Assembly (NCBI GenBank): GCA_028702975.1 | Contig: JAQVNT010000008.1 | Location: 1 to 16,242, forward strand | Length of the DNA stretch: 16,242 nucleotides | DNA from: Candidatus Delongbacteria bacterium | GTDB lineage: Bacteria; UBA4055 | Reading direction: 5' to 3' | Part shown: positions 1 to 6,427 of the stretch, one piece after another | Layout of the letters: each line of letters starts with the position of its first letter | How positions within the stretch are numbered: position 1 is the stretch's first letter | Notes under the pieces: generated by a model | Told to the model about the DNA's origin: nothing | Databases searched by the model: none | Seen by the model: only the letters and a program-made list of their open reading frames with translations | Position numbers and translations under genes: made by a program

Positions 1-10
1 AATTTCCTTC

Positions 11-39
11 TTGCTATTTTCGCGCGATTTCATTATATT
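11..39 (+). promoter_or_regulatory. Predicted promoter of the ffh operon
   Basis: A -35-like TTGCTA (11-16, 4 of 6 matches to TTGACA) is followed after a 17-bp spacer by a -10-like TATATT (34-39, 5 of 6 matches to TATAAT). Transcription would start near position 46 and leave a leader of roughly 48 nt before ffh. The spacing is ideal and the site lies in the only non-coding stretch upstream of the operon. The call is by eye, and short AT-rich DNA often yields chance matches. Confidence 0.45.
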
Positions 40-93
40 CGCAGTTCCTTAGAAATAAGGGCTTTATTATTAATAATAAACGATTTCGGAAGT

Positions 94-1440
94 ATGTTCG
101 AAGACCTGAGCGGCAAGCTCGAATCCATATTTAAGACCTTAAAAGGACAGCACAGGATCTCGGAAGAGAATATTAAAGCATCTCTCAGAGAGGTCAGGGT
201 AGCTTTACTTGAAGCCGATGTGAACTATGTTGTGGTGAAAGATTTCATCAACAGGGTTCGCGACAGGGCTATCGGCGAAAAGGTGTTCGAAAAACTTACG
301 CCGGGTCAGCTCATTATAAAATTCATTCACGAAGAGCTTGTAAGGGTTCTCGGCGGAGGAACGGCTGAAGTTATTATGCAGAAAGGCGCGGCGACAGTGA
401 TCATGATGTGCGGGCTCCAGGGCTCAGGTAAAACCACCCATACCGCAAAGCTGGCCAGCTACTTCCGCAAAAAGAACAAAAGCAGACCGCTCATGGTAGC
501 CGCGGACATTTACAGACCGGCCGCGATCGATCAGCTCAAGACACTCGGCAAACAGCTCAATATACCCGTTTATTCCGAGGACTCGAAAGATGTGGCCGCC
601 ATTTGCGTCAACGCGCTTGAGTTCGCAAAAGAGAACAGGAACGATCTTATAATACTCGACACGGCCGGAAGGCTCCACATCGATGAAGCGATGATGAACG
701 AGCTAATCCGTGTAAAAGAAAGGGTTCAGCCGCACGAGATACTTTTCGTGGCCGACAGTATGATCGGGCAGGACGCCGTGACGACAGCCGCCGAATTCAA
801 CGAAAAGCTCAACTTTGACGGAGTGATCCTGACCAAGATGGACGGGGATTCGAGAGGAGGAGCGGCGCTTTCGATCCGCGAGGTGACCGGCAAGCCTATC
901 AAGTTCGTGGGTACCGGCGAGAAACTGGACGAGATCGAGGCCTTCCATCCGGACAGGCTTGCGCAGAGAATACTCGGCATGGGCGACATCCTGTCGCTCG
1001 TCGAAAAAGCTCAGGACAGCATGGATCAGTCCGAGGCGGAAAGACTAGCCAGAAAGATCGAGAAAGAGGATTTCACTTACGAGGATTTTTTGGCTCAGAT
1101 AAGGCAGATCAAGAAAATGGGTTCAATAAAATCGATGCTCAAAATGATGCCCGGGATCGGAAACAAGCTCGATGCAATGGATATAGACGAAAAAGCTTTT
1201 GTCAAGATCGAGGCTATAATCCATTCGATGACGAAAAAGGAAAGGAATAAACCCCAGCTTCTCAACGGATCGAGGAAATTAAGGATCGCCAGAGGTTCGG
1301 GCAGGAGCGTTCAGGAAATAAATCAGCTCATCAAACAGTTCGAGCAGATGAACATGATGATGAGACAGATAAGAAAGATAGGATTCAATAAACTGGCCAG
1401 AGGAATGTTCGGGGCGAAAGCTCCGGCAAGGCCGTATTAA
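94..1440 (+). CDS. ffh: Signal recognition particle protein Ffh (SRP54)
   Basis: Ffh is the GTPase and signal-peptide-binding subunit of the signal recognition particle. With 4.5S RNA it delivers nascent membrane and secreted proteins to FtsY. The 448-residue product has the usual length. Residues 1-90 form the helical N domain. The G domain holds the P-loop GLQGSGKTT (107-115), DIYRPAAIDQ (138-147), DTAGR (189-193), TKMDGDSRGG (247-256) and GTGEKLDEIEAF (273-284). The M domain from about residue 300 ends in a Met-rich amphipathic segment with MNMMMRQ, which forms the signal-sequence groove. The ATG at 94 is preceded by a short GGA-containing Shine-Dalgarno sequence with tight spacing. It is the first gene of a co-directional group of five. 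No SRP RNA gene or ftsY is visible here. Confidence 0.98.
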   Translation: MFEDLSGKLESIFKTLKGQHRISEENIKASLREVRVALLEADVNYVVVKDFINRVRDRAIGEKVFEKLTPGQLIIKFIHEELVRVLGGGTAEVIMQKGAATVIMMCGLQGSGKTTHTAKLASYFRKKNKSRPLMVAADIYRPAAIDQLKTLGKQLNIPVYSEDSKDVAAICVNALEFAKENRNDLIILDTAGRLHIDEAMMNELIRVKERVQPHEILFVADSMIGQDAVTTAAEFNEKLNFDGVILTKMDGDSRGGAALSIREVTGKPIKFVGTGEKLDEIEAFHPDRLAQRILGMGDILSLVEKAQDSMDQSEAERLARKIEKEDFTYEDFLAQIRQIKKMGSIKSMLKMMPGIGNKLDAMDIDEKAFVKIEAIIHSMTKKERNKPQLLNGSRKLRIARGSGRSVQEINQLIKQFEQMNMMMRQIRKIGFNKLARGMFGAKAPARPY

Positions 1441-1503
1441 TTGTGTAATGGGCGTACCGGACTGGTTCCCGGCCGTTCATTAAATTACATAAAACAAATA
1501 ACC

Positions 1504-1508
1504 GGAGG
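1504..1508 (+). promoter_or_regulatory. Ribosome binding site that fixes the rpsP start
   Basis: GGAGG lies 4 nt before the ATG at 1513. The reading frame stays open upstream to 1441 (just after the ffh stop), but those 24 codons have no Shine-Dalgarno sequence and no resemblance to S16. The start at 1513 yields the normal S16 N-terminus, MVKLRMTRLG. Confidence 0.85.
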
Positions 1509-1512
1509 AAAA

Positions 1513-2139
1513 ATGGTTAAACTGAGAATGACCAGACTGGGGAAGAAAAAAGCCCCCTTCTACAGGATCATCGCGATCGATTCAAAAAAAAGAAGAGACG
1601 GTGATTACATCGAAAAGATCGGTCTTTACAATCCAGCGGCTTCAGGAAAAGCCGAAAGACTGAGGATAGAAGCTGAGAAAGCGATAAAATGGCTTCTTGA
1701 CGGAGCGCAGCCTTCACCGACTGTCAGAAACCTTTTCAGCGAAGTAGGGATCATGCTGAAATATGACATGTTGAGAAGGATCAAAAAGCAGAAAGTCGAG
1801 AAAAAAGGCGCTGACGGCAAGCCGGTAATAAAGTACATCGCCGTACTTGACGAGAACGGAGAACCTATCAGGAAATATACTGATGAGCAGATCGAGGAAG
1901 CTCACAGAAACTGGCTGCTCATTCAGGAAAAGAAGAAGAACAAAAAACCTGTTGAGAAAAAAATACTTTCCAAAAAAGCCAAAGCGAAGATAGAAGCCGA
2001 TAAGAAAGCCGCTGCAGCTGCAGCCGAAGCTGCTAAAAAAGCAGCCGAGGATGCAAAGAAGGCAGAAGAAGAAGCTAAAAAAGCGGCAGAAGCGGCTGTA
2101 GCTGAAACTCCCGCTGCTGAAGAGAACAAGGCTGAATAG
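1513..2139 (+). CDS. rpsP: 30S ribosomal protein S16 with long charged C-terminal tail
   Basis: S16 is a 30S subunit protein needed for assembly of the 5' domain of 16S rRNA. The first ~82 of 208 residues form the conserved fold: MVKLRMTRLG, FYRIIAIDS (17-25), RRDG (27-30), EKIGLYNP (34-41), GAQPSPTVRN (64-73). The family is usually 75-90 residues, so this protein is more than twice the usual length. Residues ~95-145 are a charged linker. Residues ~146-208 are a Lys/Ala/Glu-rich, probably helical tail with KKAAE/KKAEEEAKK-like repeats. Comparable tails occur on Bacteroidetes S16, which is the main lineage hint in this window. The gene follows ffh after 72 nt and ends 6 nt before rimM. The KH-domain gene often found between rpsP and rimM in Gram-positives is absent. 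Confidence 0.95.
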   Translation: MVKLRMTRLGKKKAPFYRIIAIDSKKRRDGDYIEKIGLYNPAASGKAERLRIEAEKAIKWLLDGAQPSPTVRNLFSEVGIMLKYDMLRRIKKQKVEKKGADGKPVIKYIAVLDENGEPIRKYTDEQIEEAHRNWLLIQEKKKNKKPVEKKILSKKAKAKIEADKKAAAAAAEAAKKAAEDAKKAEEEAKKAAEAAVAETPAAEENKAE

Positions 2140-2145
2140 CATAAA

Positions 2146-2673
2146 ATGATCAGTCCCGGCGACTATATATTCGTAGGAAAATTAGGCAGAACAGCGGGAT
2201 TGAACGGTTCATTGACAATAGTTTCACTCACATCTTTCCCGGAAAGGTTCGGAGCCATGAAGAAATTCTTCCTGACCAGAGAGAAAAGAACGCCTTTTGA
2301 GCTTGACGTTGAAAAAGTGACCTACCATGACAGCAGGATCATTGTTAAGCTTAAGGGGATCGACACGGAAGAAAAGGCTAAAGAACTTACCGGATACAGG
2401 ATAACCGTGAGCAAAAAAGACAGGGTAAAACCACCGAAAGACTGCTATTTCATAGAAGACCTTCTGGAATGCCTTGTTTATTTGAAGAGCGGCGATCTTA
2501 TAGGGAAGATGAAAGATGTGATAGACATGTCCTCAAACGACATTTATGTTGTTGACCATAAGGGACAGGATGTTCTTATACCTGCGATAAAGCAGTTTAT
2601 AAAGGATATTGACATAGAAAACAAACGGATCACGGTACAACTTACAGACGGAATGCTTCCTGATGAAGATTGA
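2146..2673 (+). CDS. rimM: 16S rRNA processing protein RimM
   Basis: RimM is a 30S maturation factor that binds S19 and assists assembly of the 3' (head) domain. The 175-residue product has the expected two-domain plan. The N-terminal RimM barrel starts with VGKLGRTAGLNG (10-21), close to the family's GxxGxxGLxG pattern. The C-terminal PRC-barrel (about residues 97-175) includes DVLIPAIKQFIKDIDIENKRI (142-162). The ATG at 2146 comes 6 nt after the rpsP stop and lacks a good Shine-Dalgarno sequence, with only AAGG about 15 nt upstream, so translation is probably coupled to rpsP. Its 3' end overlaps trmD by 11 nt. Position between rpsP and trmD is the canonical location. Confidence 0.95.
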   Translation: MISPGDYIFVGKLGRTAGLNGSLTIVSLTSFPERFGAMKKFFLTREKRTPFELDVEKVTYHDSRIIVKLKGIDTEEKAKELTGYRITVSKKDRVKPPKDCYFIEDLLECLVYLKSGDLIGKMKDVIDMSSNDIYVVDHKGQDVLIPAIKQFIKDIDIENKRITVQLTDGMLPDED

Positions 2674-3349
2674 CATTGTAACCGCTTTACCGGAGCTGTT
2701 AACCGGGTTTGTCGGAGAATCCATACTGAGGATCGGACAGGAAAAAGGCCTTATTGAGCTTAAAGTACACGATCTGAGGGACTGGACTGACGACAGACGC
2801 AGAACGGTCGATGACTCTCCTTACGGCGGAGGTCCCGGAATGATAATGAAGGTCGAGCCTTTTGTGAAGGCGATAAGAGACCTTAAGACTCCAAAGTCCA
2901 CCGTTATCATGCCCACGCCCGCCGGAGAAGTATATTCGCAGATGATCGCGAGAGAATTTCTGGAGCTGGAGCACATGATCATCATCTGCGGGCATTACAA
3001 GGGGATAGACGCGAGGATCGAGAATTACATTGACAGGTTCATCTCGACGGGCGACTACATTCTGACCGGCGGAGAACTTCCCGCCGCGATGATAGCCGAC
3101 TCGGTCTGCAGACTGATCCCCGGAGTGATATCGGACATCGGTTCCGCCGACTCGGACTCTTTTGAGAACGGACTTCTGGACTGCGGCTATTTCACCAGAC
3201 CGCCCGTCTTTGAAGGTCATGAGGTTCCCGAAGTGCTCATGTCGGGCAATCATAAGTCTATAGACAAATGGCGGATGAACGACTCTCTGGAGAGAACCGG
3301 GCTTAAAAGGCCGGATCTGTTTGAAAAGTATAATGAAAAATTAAAATAA
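2663..3349 (+). CDS. trmD: tRNA (guanine-37-N1)-methyltransferase TrmD
   Basis: TrmD transfers a methyl group from S-adenosylmethionine to G37 next to the anticodon, which prevents +1 frameshifting. The 228 residues show the SPOUT trefoil-knot motifs YGGGPGM (54-60), CGHYKGIDARIE (109-120), STGDYILTGGELPA (128-141) and RLIPGV (150-155), then DSFENGLLDC (165-174) and GHEVPEVLMSGNH. Arg150 and Asp165 correspond to the catalytic Arg154 and Asp169 of the E. coli enzyme. It is somewhat shorter than the 255-residue E. coli protein, mostly at the C-terminus. The ATG lies inside the end of rimM in another frame (11-nt overlap), a sign of translational coupling. Confidence 0.97.
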   Translation: MKIDIVTALPELLTGFVGESILRIGQEKGLIELKVHDLRDWTDDRRRTVDDSPYGGGPGMIMKVEPFVKAIRDLKTPKSTVIMPTPAGEVYSQMIAREFLELEHMIIICGHYKGIDARIENYIDRFISTGDYILTGGELPAAMIADSVCRLIPGVISDIGSADSDSFENGLLDCGYFTRPPVFEGHEVPEVLMSGNHKSIDKWRMNDSLERTGLKRPDLFEKYNEKLK

Positions 3350-3360
3350 CGGGGTAAAAG

Positions 3361-3711
3361 ATGGATTTTTTACATTCACTTAATACTGATCAGGTCAAGA
3401 CTGACAGACCGGAATTCAAAGCCGGGGACACTCTTGATGTGCATATCAGGATAGTCGAGGGCAACAAGGAGAGGGTACAGGTTTTCTCCGGTGTTGTCAT
3501 TCAGGTAAAGGGAACAGGCGTCGGAAAAACTTTTACGATAAGAAAAATATCGAACGGCATCGGCGTTGAGAAAATACTTCCTCTGAACTCTCCTTTCATC
3601 GATAAGATCGTTGTGGTAAAAGAAGGTAAGGTCAGACAGGCCAGAATATACTACTTCAGAGAAAGAAGAGGTAAATCTGCTAGGATCAAGGAAGTCAAAA
3701 AGGGTAAATAA
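3361..3711 (+). CDS. rplS: 50S ribosomal protein L19
   Basis: L19 lies at the 30S-50S interface, where it helps form intersubunit bridges. The 116-residue protein has the normal length. Characteristic parts include FKAGDTLDVHIRIVEGNKER (19-38), the FSGVVIQVKGTGVGKTFTIR run (from residue 42) and the basic end YYFRERRGKSARIKE. The ATG at 3361 sits 11 nt after the trmD stop, behind a GGGG-containing Shine-Dalgarno sequence. It is the last gene of the operon and is followed by a hairpin terminator. Confidence 0.97.
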   Translation: MDFLHSLNTDQVKTDRPEFKAGDTLDVHIRIVEGNKERVQVFSGVVIQVKGTGVGKTFTIRKISNGIGVEKILPLNSPFIDKIVVVKEGKVRQARIYYFRERRGKSARIKEVKKGK

Positions 3712-3719
3712 ACAAAATG

Positions 3720-3750
3720 AAAAAGGCTGCCTCGCGCAGCCTTTTTTTTA
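3720..3750. terminator. Bidirectional intrinsic terminator between rplS and smpB
   Basis: The arm AAAAAGGCTGC (3720-3730) pairs with GCAGCCTTTTT (3736-3746) around a 5-nt CTCGC loop. A run of T continues to 3749. Read on the plus strand it terminates the ffh operon. Read on the minus strand the hairpin is followed by TTTTTCATTTTG and can terminate smpB. The smpB stop codon (3748-3750) touches the T run, so the two convergent genes share one hairpin. Confidence 0.9.
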
Positions 3751-4215
3751 TTTATTGAAAGATTTTGTGATCCTGTCCATTTCCCGTTTTACTTCCCTTT
3801 CCTTTATCGCTTCTCTCTTTTCGTATTCCCTTTTGCCCTTGCAGAGCCCTATCTCGACCTTTATAAGATGCATCTTTCTGTATATTCTTAAGGGTATGAC
3901 GGTCAGTCCCGTATTCTGAAGTTTAATCTGAAGTTTTTTCAGTTCCTTTTTCTTCATTAACAGCTTTCTGTTCCTTGTCGTTTCATGATTGAAAATGTTC
4001 GCCTCTCTGAACTCCGAGACATGCATTCCCACAATAAAAAGCTCGTTATCGAAAAATCTGGCGTAACATTCCTTCAGCGATACTTTTCCTGCTTTGATCG
4101 ATTTGACTTCACTTCCCACTAGAACTATTCCGGCTTCATATTTCTCAAGTATCTCGTAATCGTGGAAAGCCTTCTTGTTCTGTGCCAGATTCGTATTTTT
4201 TGCTTCTTTGACCAT
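3748..4215 (-). CDS. smpB: SsrA-binding protein SmpB
   Basis: SmpB binds tmRNA and brings it to stalled ribosomes for trans-translation. The 155-residue product has the family's usual length and motifs: NKKAFHDYEI near residue 13, GIVLVGSEVKSIKAGKVSLK (29-48), the FNHE...RNRKLLMKKKE segment, and the basic C-terminal tail that enters the ribosomal A site (KREYEKREAIKEREVKREMD). The ATG at 4215 has AAGG 5 nt upstream. The gene stands alone, convergent with rplS. Hairpins lie on both sides, so it probably has its own promoter in the 40 nt upstream, although I see no convincing -35/-10 pair there. No tmRNA gene is visible in the window. Confidence 0.97.
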   Translation of the reverse strand: MVKEAKNTNLAQNKKAFHDYEILEKYEAGIVLVGSEVKSIKAGKVSLKECYARFFDNELFIVGMHVSEFREANIFNHETTRNRKLLMKKKELKKLQIKLQNTGLTVIPLRIYRKMHLIKVEIGLCKGKREYEKREAIKEREVKREMDRITKSFNK

Positions 4216-4253
4216 TAATGCCTTTTTAAGTTAACTCTATCTGCATCTTCCGA

Positions 4254-4283
4254 ATAAAAAGACGCGTAAACGCGTCTTTTTAT
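4254..4283. terminator. Strong bidirectional hairpin between the lipoprotein gene and smpB
   Basis: AAAAAGACGCG (4256-4266) pairs with CGCGTCTTTTT (4271-4281) around a TAAA loop, and two more base pairs are possible outside. On the minus strand the stem is followed by TTTTTATT, a good terminator for the upstream lipoprotein gene, whose stop lies about 27 nt before it. The A/T tracts are symmetric, so it can also work on the plus strand. Confidence 0.88.
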
Positions 4284-4309
4284 GCTACGGTATCTCATAA
4301 CATTACATT

Positions 4310-5263
4310 TTATTCGATACCGGTAAACTCGCCTATCGAGAATTCAATTATCGGGTTTTGCTTGCTGTTGTCGAATTTTATGCTCATGGGATATTCGGTC
4401 TTCTCGAAAATACCCTTCTTTCTTATAATGTATTTATTTATGTTCTCAATATCTTCAACGCTGTAGAATATCTCTCCTATCAGTTCAAATATAAGAACAT
4501 TTGCGTCCTCATTTGAAAAACCGTCGGAATTATTTATAACATGAAGACCTATAACCTGACCCTCCTTCATGCTGAAATACAACGAAGTCTGTTTACCAGT
4601 GAATTTAAGGGTTTTAGTGGCGTTCTGCGTATAAACAAGATCCTCCGCATAGGTCGGGGTAAGATATGACGAGAGCTGCTGGTATGTCATTTTCATCACG
4701 GATCTGGTATCATTTCTCGCCGTTGCGATCGCGAGATTATACTCCTTCTCCTTCTGCATCTCAATATTTTTACGCTGCCTTTCTTCTTCGCGTTTCTTTT
4801 GTTTTTCGACTTCGTTCTTCCTTCTTACTATCTCCATCTCGGTGAGCTCATAAGGTTCAGAGTAATAATCAGTGTCAAAGAAGAATTTGTTCTTGGTGAA
4901 ACCTTCAATGTAGCCGCGTTCTTTATTAAATACCCTTATCCTTGTCAGTTCGAGACCGAGCTTTCCGTCAACCACCTCTACGAATTCTCTTGAGTAAACA
5001 TAGGTTACAGGTTCGGCAAATTTGGATTCATCTGCATATACAGGCACCTTACGGTTCTTGATCCACCTGAATTTTGACCAGTGCGGCTCAAGCTTTGTCT
5101 TATAAAATTCTTTCCCTTCCTCATCCGTCATAATATCTTCAGCGGCTTTAACCGACTCGATCTTTGTTCCCGGCCTTTCTTCATCGATCGTAAACTTGGA
5201 TCTGGTTGCGCATCCGAAAAGCAGCAGAAACGCCGCTATAACAGTTAGATATCTTATCATCAT
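4310..5263 (-). CDS. Predicted lipoprotein of unknown function
   Basis: I do not recognise a characterised family. The 317-residue protein starts with a lipoprotein signal: basic MMIRY, a hydrophobic stretch, and lipobox LLFGC with lipidated Cys18. Residue +2 is Ala, so inner-membrane retention by the enterobacterial Asp rule is not predicted. Residues ~68-124 (KVPVYADES, then strand-like segments ending in ERGYIEGF) resemble a bacterial SH3-like fold, but this is tentative. Residues ~140-180 are highly charged (KQKKREEERQRKN) and probably coiled-coil. The C-terminal ~130 residues look like alternating strands and helices. The ATG at 5263 has a strong AGGAGG 5 nt upstream; a second ATG follows at once. 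It begins 25 nt after the TPR gene's stop, so the two are probably co-transcribed and act in the same compartment. A hairpin terminator follows. Confidence 0.8.
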   Translation of the reverse strand: MMIRYLTVIAAFLLLFGCATRSKFTIDEERPGTKIESVKAAEDIMTDEEGKEFYKTKLEPHWSKFRWIKNRKVPVYADESKFAEPVTYVYSREFVEVVDGKLGLELTRIRVFNKERGYIEGFTKNKFFFDTDYYSEPYELTEMEIVRRKNEVEKQKKREEERQRKNIEMQKEKEYNLAIATARNDTRSVMKMTYQQLSSYLTPTYAEDLVYTQNATKTLKFTGKQTSLYFSMKEGQVIGLHVINNSDGFSNEDANVLIFELIGEIFYSVEDIENINKYIIRKKGIFEKTEYPMSIKFDNSKQNPIIEFSIGEFTGIE

Positions 5264-5288
5264 CTTAACCTCCTCACTTTGGTAAGGA

Positions 5289-6347
5289 TTAATTTCTTAA
5301 TCTTTCAATTTCACCGAGCCAGAACTCGACGGACTGCTTGGTTAGAAAATCCTCCTGCGCTATCAGAAGAGATCTTTTAGCCTCGTCATATTTTTTCATT
5401 TTAACAAGCGCTATTGCCCGCTCAAGATGACCGAGACTGTATTTTGCGTCCTTGCTGTAGGTGATCGCTTTATCGGCATATTCCAGCGCGCTTATCGCCC
5501 TTCCCTGTACATTGTATAGCTGGGAAAGCCTGACGCAGAGTTCGTAGAATTTTCTGTAGCCTTTCGGTCCGAGCTGTATGCCTTTAAGAAAAACCGAAAT
5601 GGCTTCTTCGGTCAACTTATCCTTCTCTTCTTTTCCTTTTACGACATTGCTCTGCTCTACAAGACTACCGCCCAAAGCATTATATATCTTATGGTCTTTA
5701 GGATCAAGCTTAAGTGCTTTCTGATAATACTCGACTGCTTTTCCCGGATCGTTCTTTTTTGTGACATAAACTCCGCCTATCAGATAGAACGCGTTTTCCG
5801 GTTTGTAGTATTTTGACATCTTCAAATAATATTCGATGGCCCTGTCGGGATTGGAATGGATTATATCGTTGCCGACCTTATAATAAATTTTTCCCCTGTC
5901 CTCGGTGTTCTTCAATCCTTCCAGGTATTTTTCCATTTCGCCAAAATTACCAAGGTCGGCACATACATCCGCAGCCTGGTAGTAAGCTTCATCGAAATCG
6001 TTTTTAATTGCAATTGCTTCTTTGAATTTTTCAAGGGCTTCTTTGAGATTTTTATCTTTTTTCAGCTGTATCCCCTGATTATATGATGCTTTGTGAAGAT
6101 TTTCTGATTCGTCTTTACACTTCAGGTAATCTTTTCTCAGGTTCTCGGATTCTTCCCAAAGAAGATTATATTTTGGAAGCAGTTCGTCATACTGAGCCTT
6201 TGTAATATCCGTGCTCTTCATTCTGGTCTCGATTTCTTTCCATGCATCGAGCTTATCTTCATAAAGCTTTTTCTTATCTACGCAGGTTTCAGCACTGAGC
6301 AAAGCGGTCATTACAAATATCATCAGGTTTATAAGTATTAAACGCAT
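5289..6347 (-). CDS. Secreted tetratricopeptide-repeat protein
   Basis: The 352-residue protein has an N-terminal signal-like segment: MRLILINLMIFVMTALLSA, with likely cleavage after Ala19. Residues ~25-85 are charged and probably helical. TPR-like helix pairs follow from about 86 to 345, for example KEALEKFKEAIAIKNDFDEA (102-121), NPDRAIEYYLKMSKYY (166-181), PGKAVEYYQKALKLDPKD (201-218) and DEAKRSLL (321-328). TPR proteins act as protein-binding scaffolds; the partner here is unknown. The downstream lipoprotein, 25 nt away, is a natural candidate. The frame is open 8 codons further upstream, but the ATG at 6347 has GGAG 6 nt before it while the upstream ATG has none, and it puts the signal peptide right at the N-terminus. 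Confidence 0.85.
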   Translation of the reverse strand: MRLILINLMIFVMTALLSAETCVDKKKLYEDKLDAWKEIETRMKSTDITKAQYDELLPKYNLLWEESENLRKDYLKCKDESENLHKASYNQGIQLKKDKNLKEALEKFKEAIAIKNDFDEAYYQAADVCADLGNFGEMEKYLEGLKNTEDRGKIYYKVGNDIIHSNPDRAIEYYLKMSKYYKPENAFYLIGGVYVTKKNDPGKAVEYYQKALKLDPKDHKIYNALGGSLVEQSNVVKGKEEKDKLTEEAISVFLKGIQLGPKGYRKFYELCVRLSQLYNVQGRAISALEYADKAITYSKDAKYSLGHLERAIALVKMKKYDEAKRSLLIAQEDFLTKQSVEFWLGEIERLRN

Positions 6348-6353
6348 CTTTTT

Positions 6354-6357
6354 CTCC
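6354..6357 (-). promoter_or_regulatory. Ribosome binding site that fixes the TPR gene start
   Basis: GGAG (minus strand, 6357-6354) lies 6 nt before the ATG at 6347. The alternative in-frame ATG at 6371 has no purine-rich stretch before it and would place eight polar residues ahead of the signal peptide. Confidence 0.75.
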
Positions 6358-6400
6358 GTTACGTTATACATCAGTTTTTGAAAGAGTCTGTAAAAAACTC

Positions 6401-6422
6401 AAAAAAACTTGATTTAGCAAGT
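6401..6422 (-). terminator. Weak candidate terminator after lon
   Basis: On the minus strand ACTTG (6422-6418) can pair with CAAGT (6411-6407) around a 6-nt loop, followed directly by a run of T (6407-6401). The lon stop is at 6428-6430. The stem has only five pairs and few G/C, so termination may be partial and the TPR-lipoprotein pair could be reached by read-through. The 80-nt gap is the largest in the minus-strand gene series. Confidence 0.35.
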
Positions 6423-6427
6423 GAAAA

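Noticed and set aside
1450..1485. Inverted CCGG-containing repeats between ffh and rpsP as a riboregulator
   Set aside because: The possible pairings are short and the T tract or conserved shape of a known leader element is absent.
1441..1512. N-terminal extension of S16 by 24 codons
   Set aside because: The frame is open, but there is no ribosome binding site near 1441. GGAGG lies just before the ATG at 1513, which gives the normal S16 N-terminus.
1714..2142. Minus-strand reading frames opposite rpsP, rich in Phe/Ser or Ala/Ser
   Set aside because: They mirror the Lys/Ala/Glu-rich S16 tail and have no family resemblance or ribosome binding site.
2699..3253. A 184-codon minus-strand frame opposite trmD
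   Set aside because: It lies wholly inside a clear trmD gene, and its translation has no recognisable domain.
6348..6400. Promoter for the TPR-lipoprotein pair using TATAAC near 6360
   Set aside because: The TTTACA candidate is 20 bp away and the start would fall almost on the ribosome binding site.
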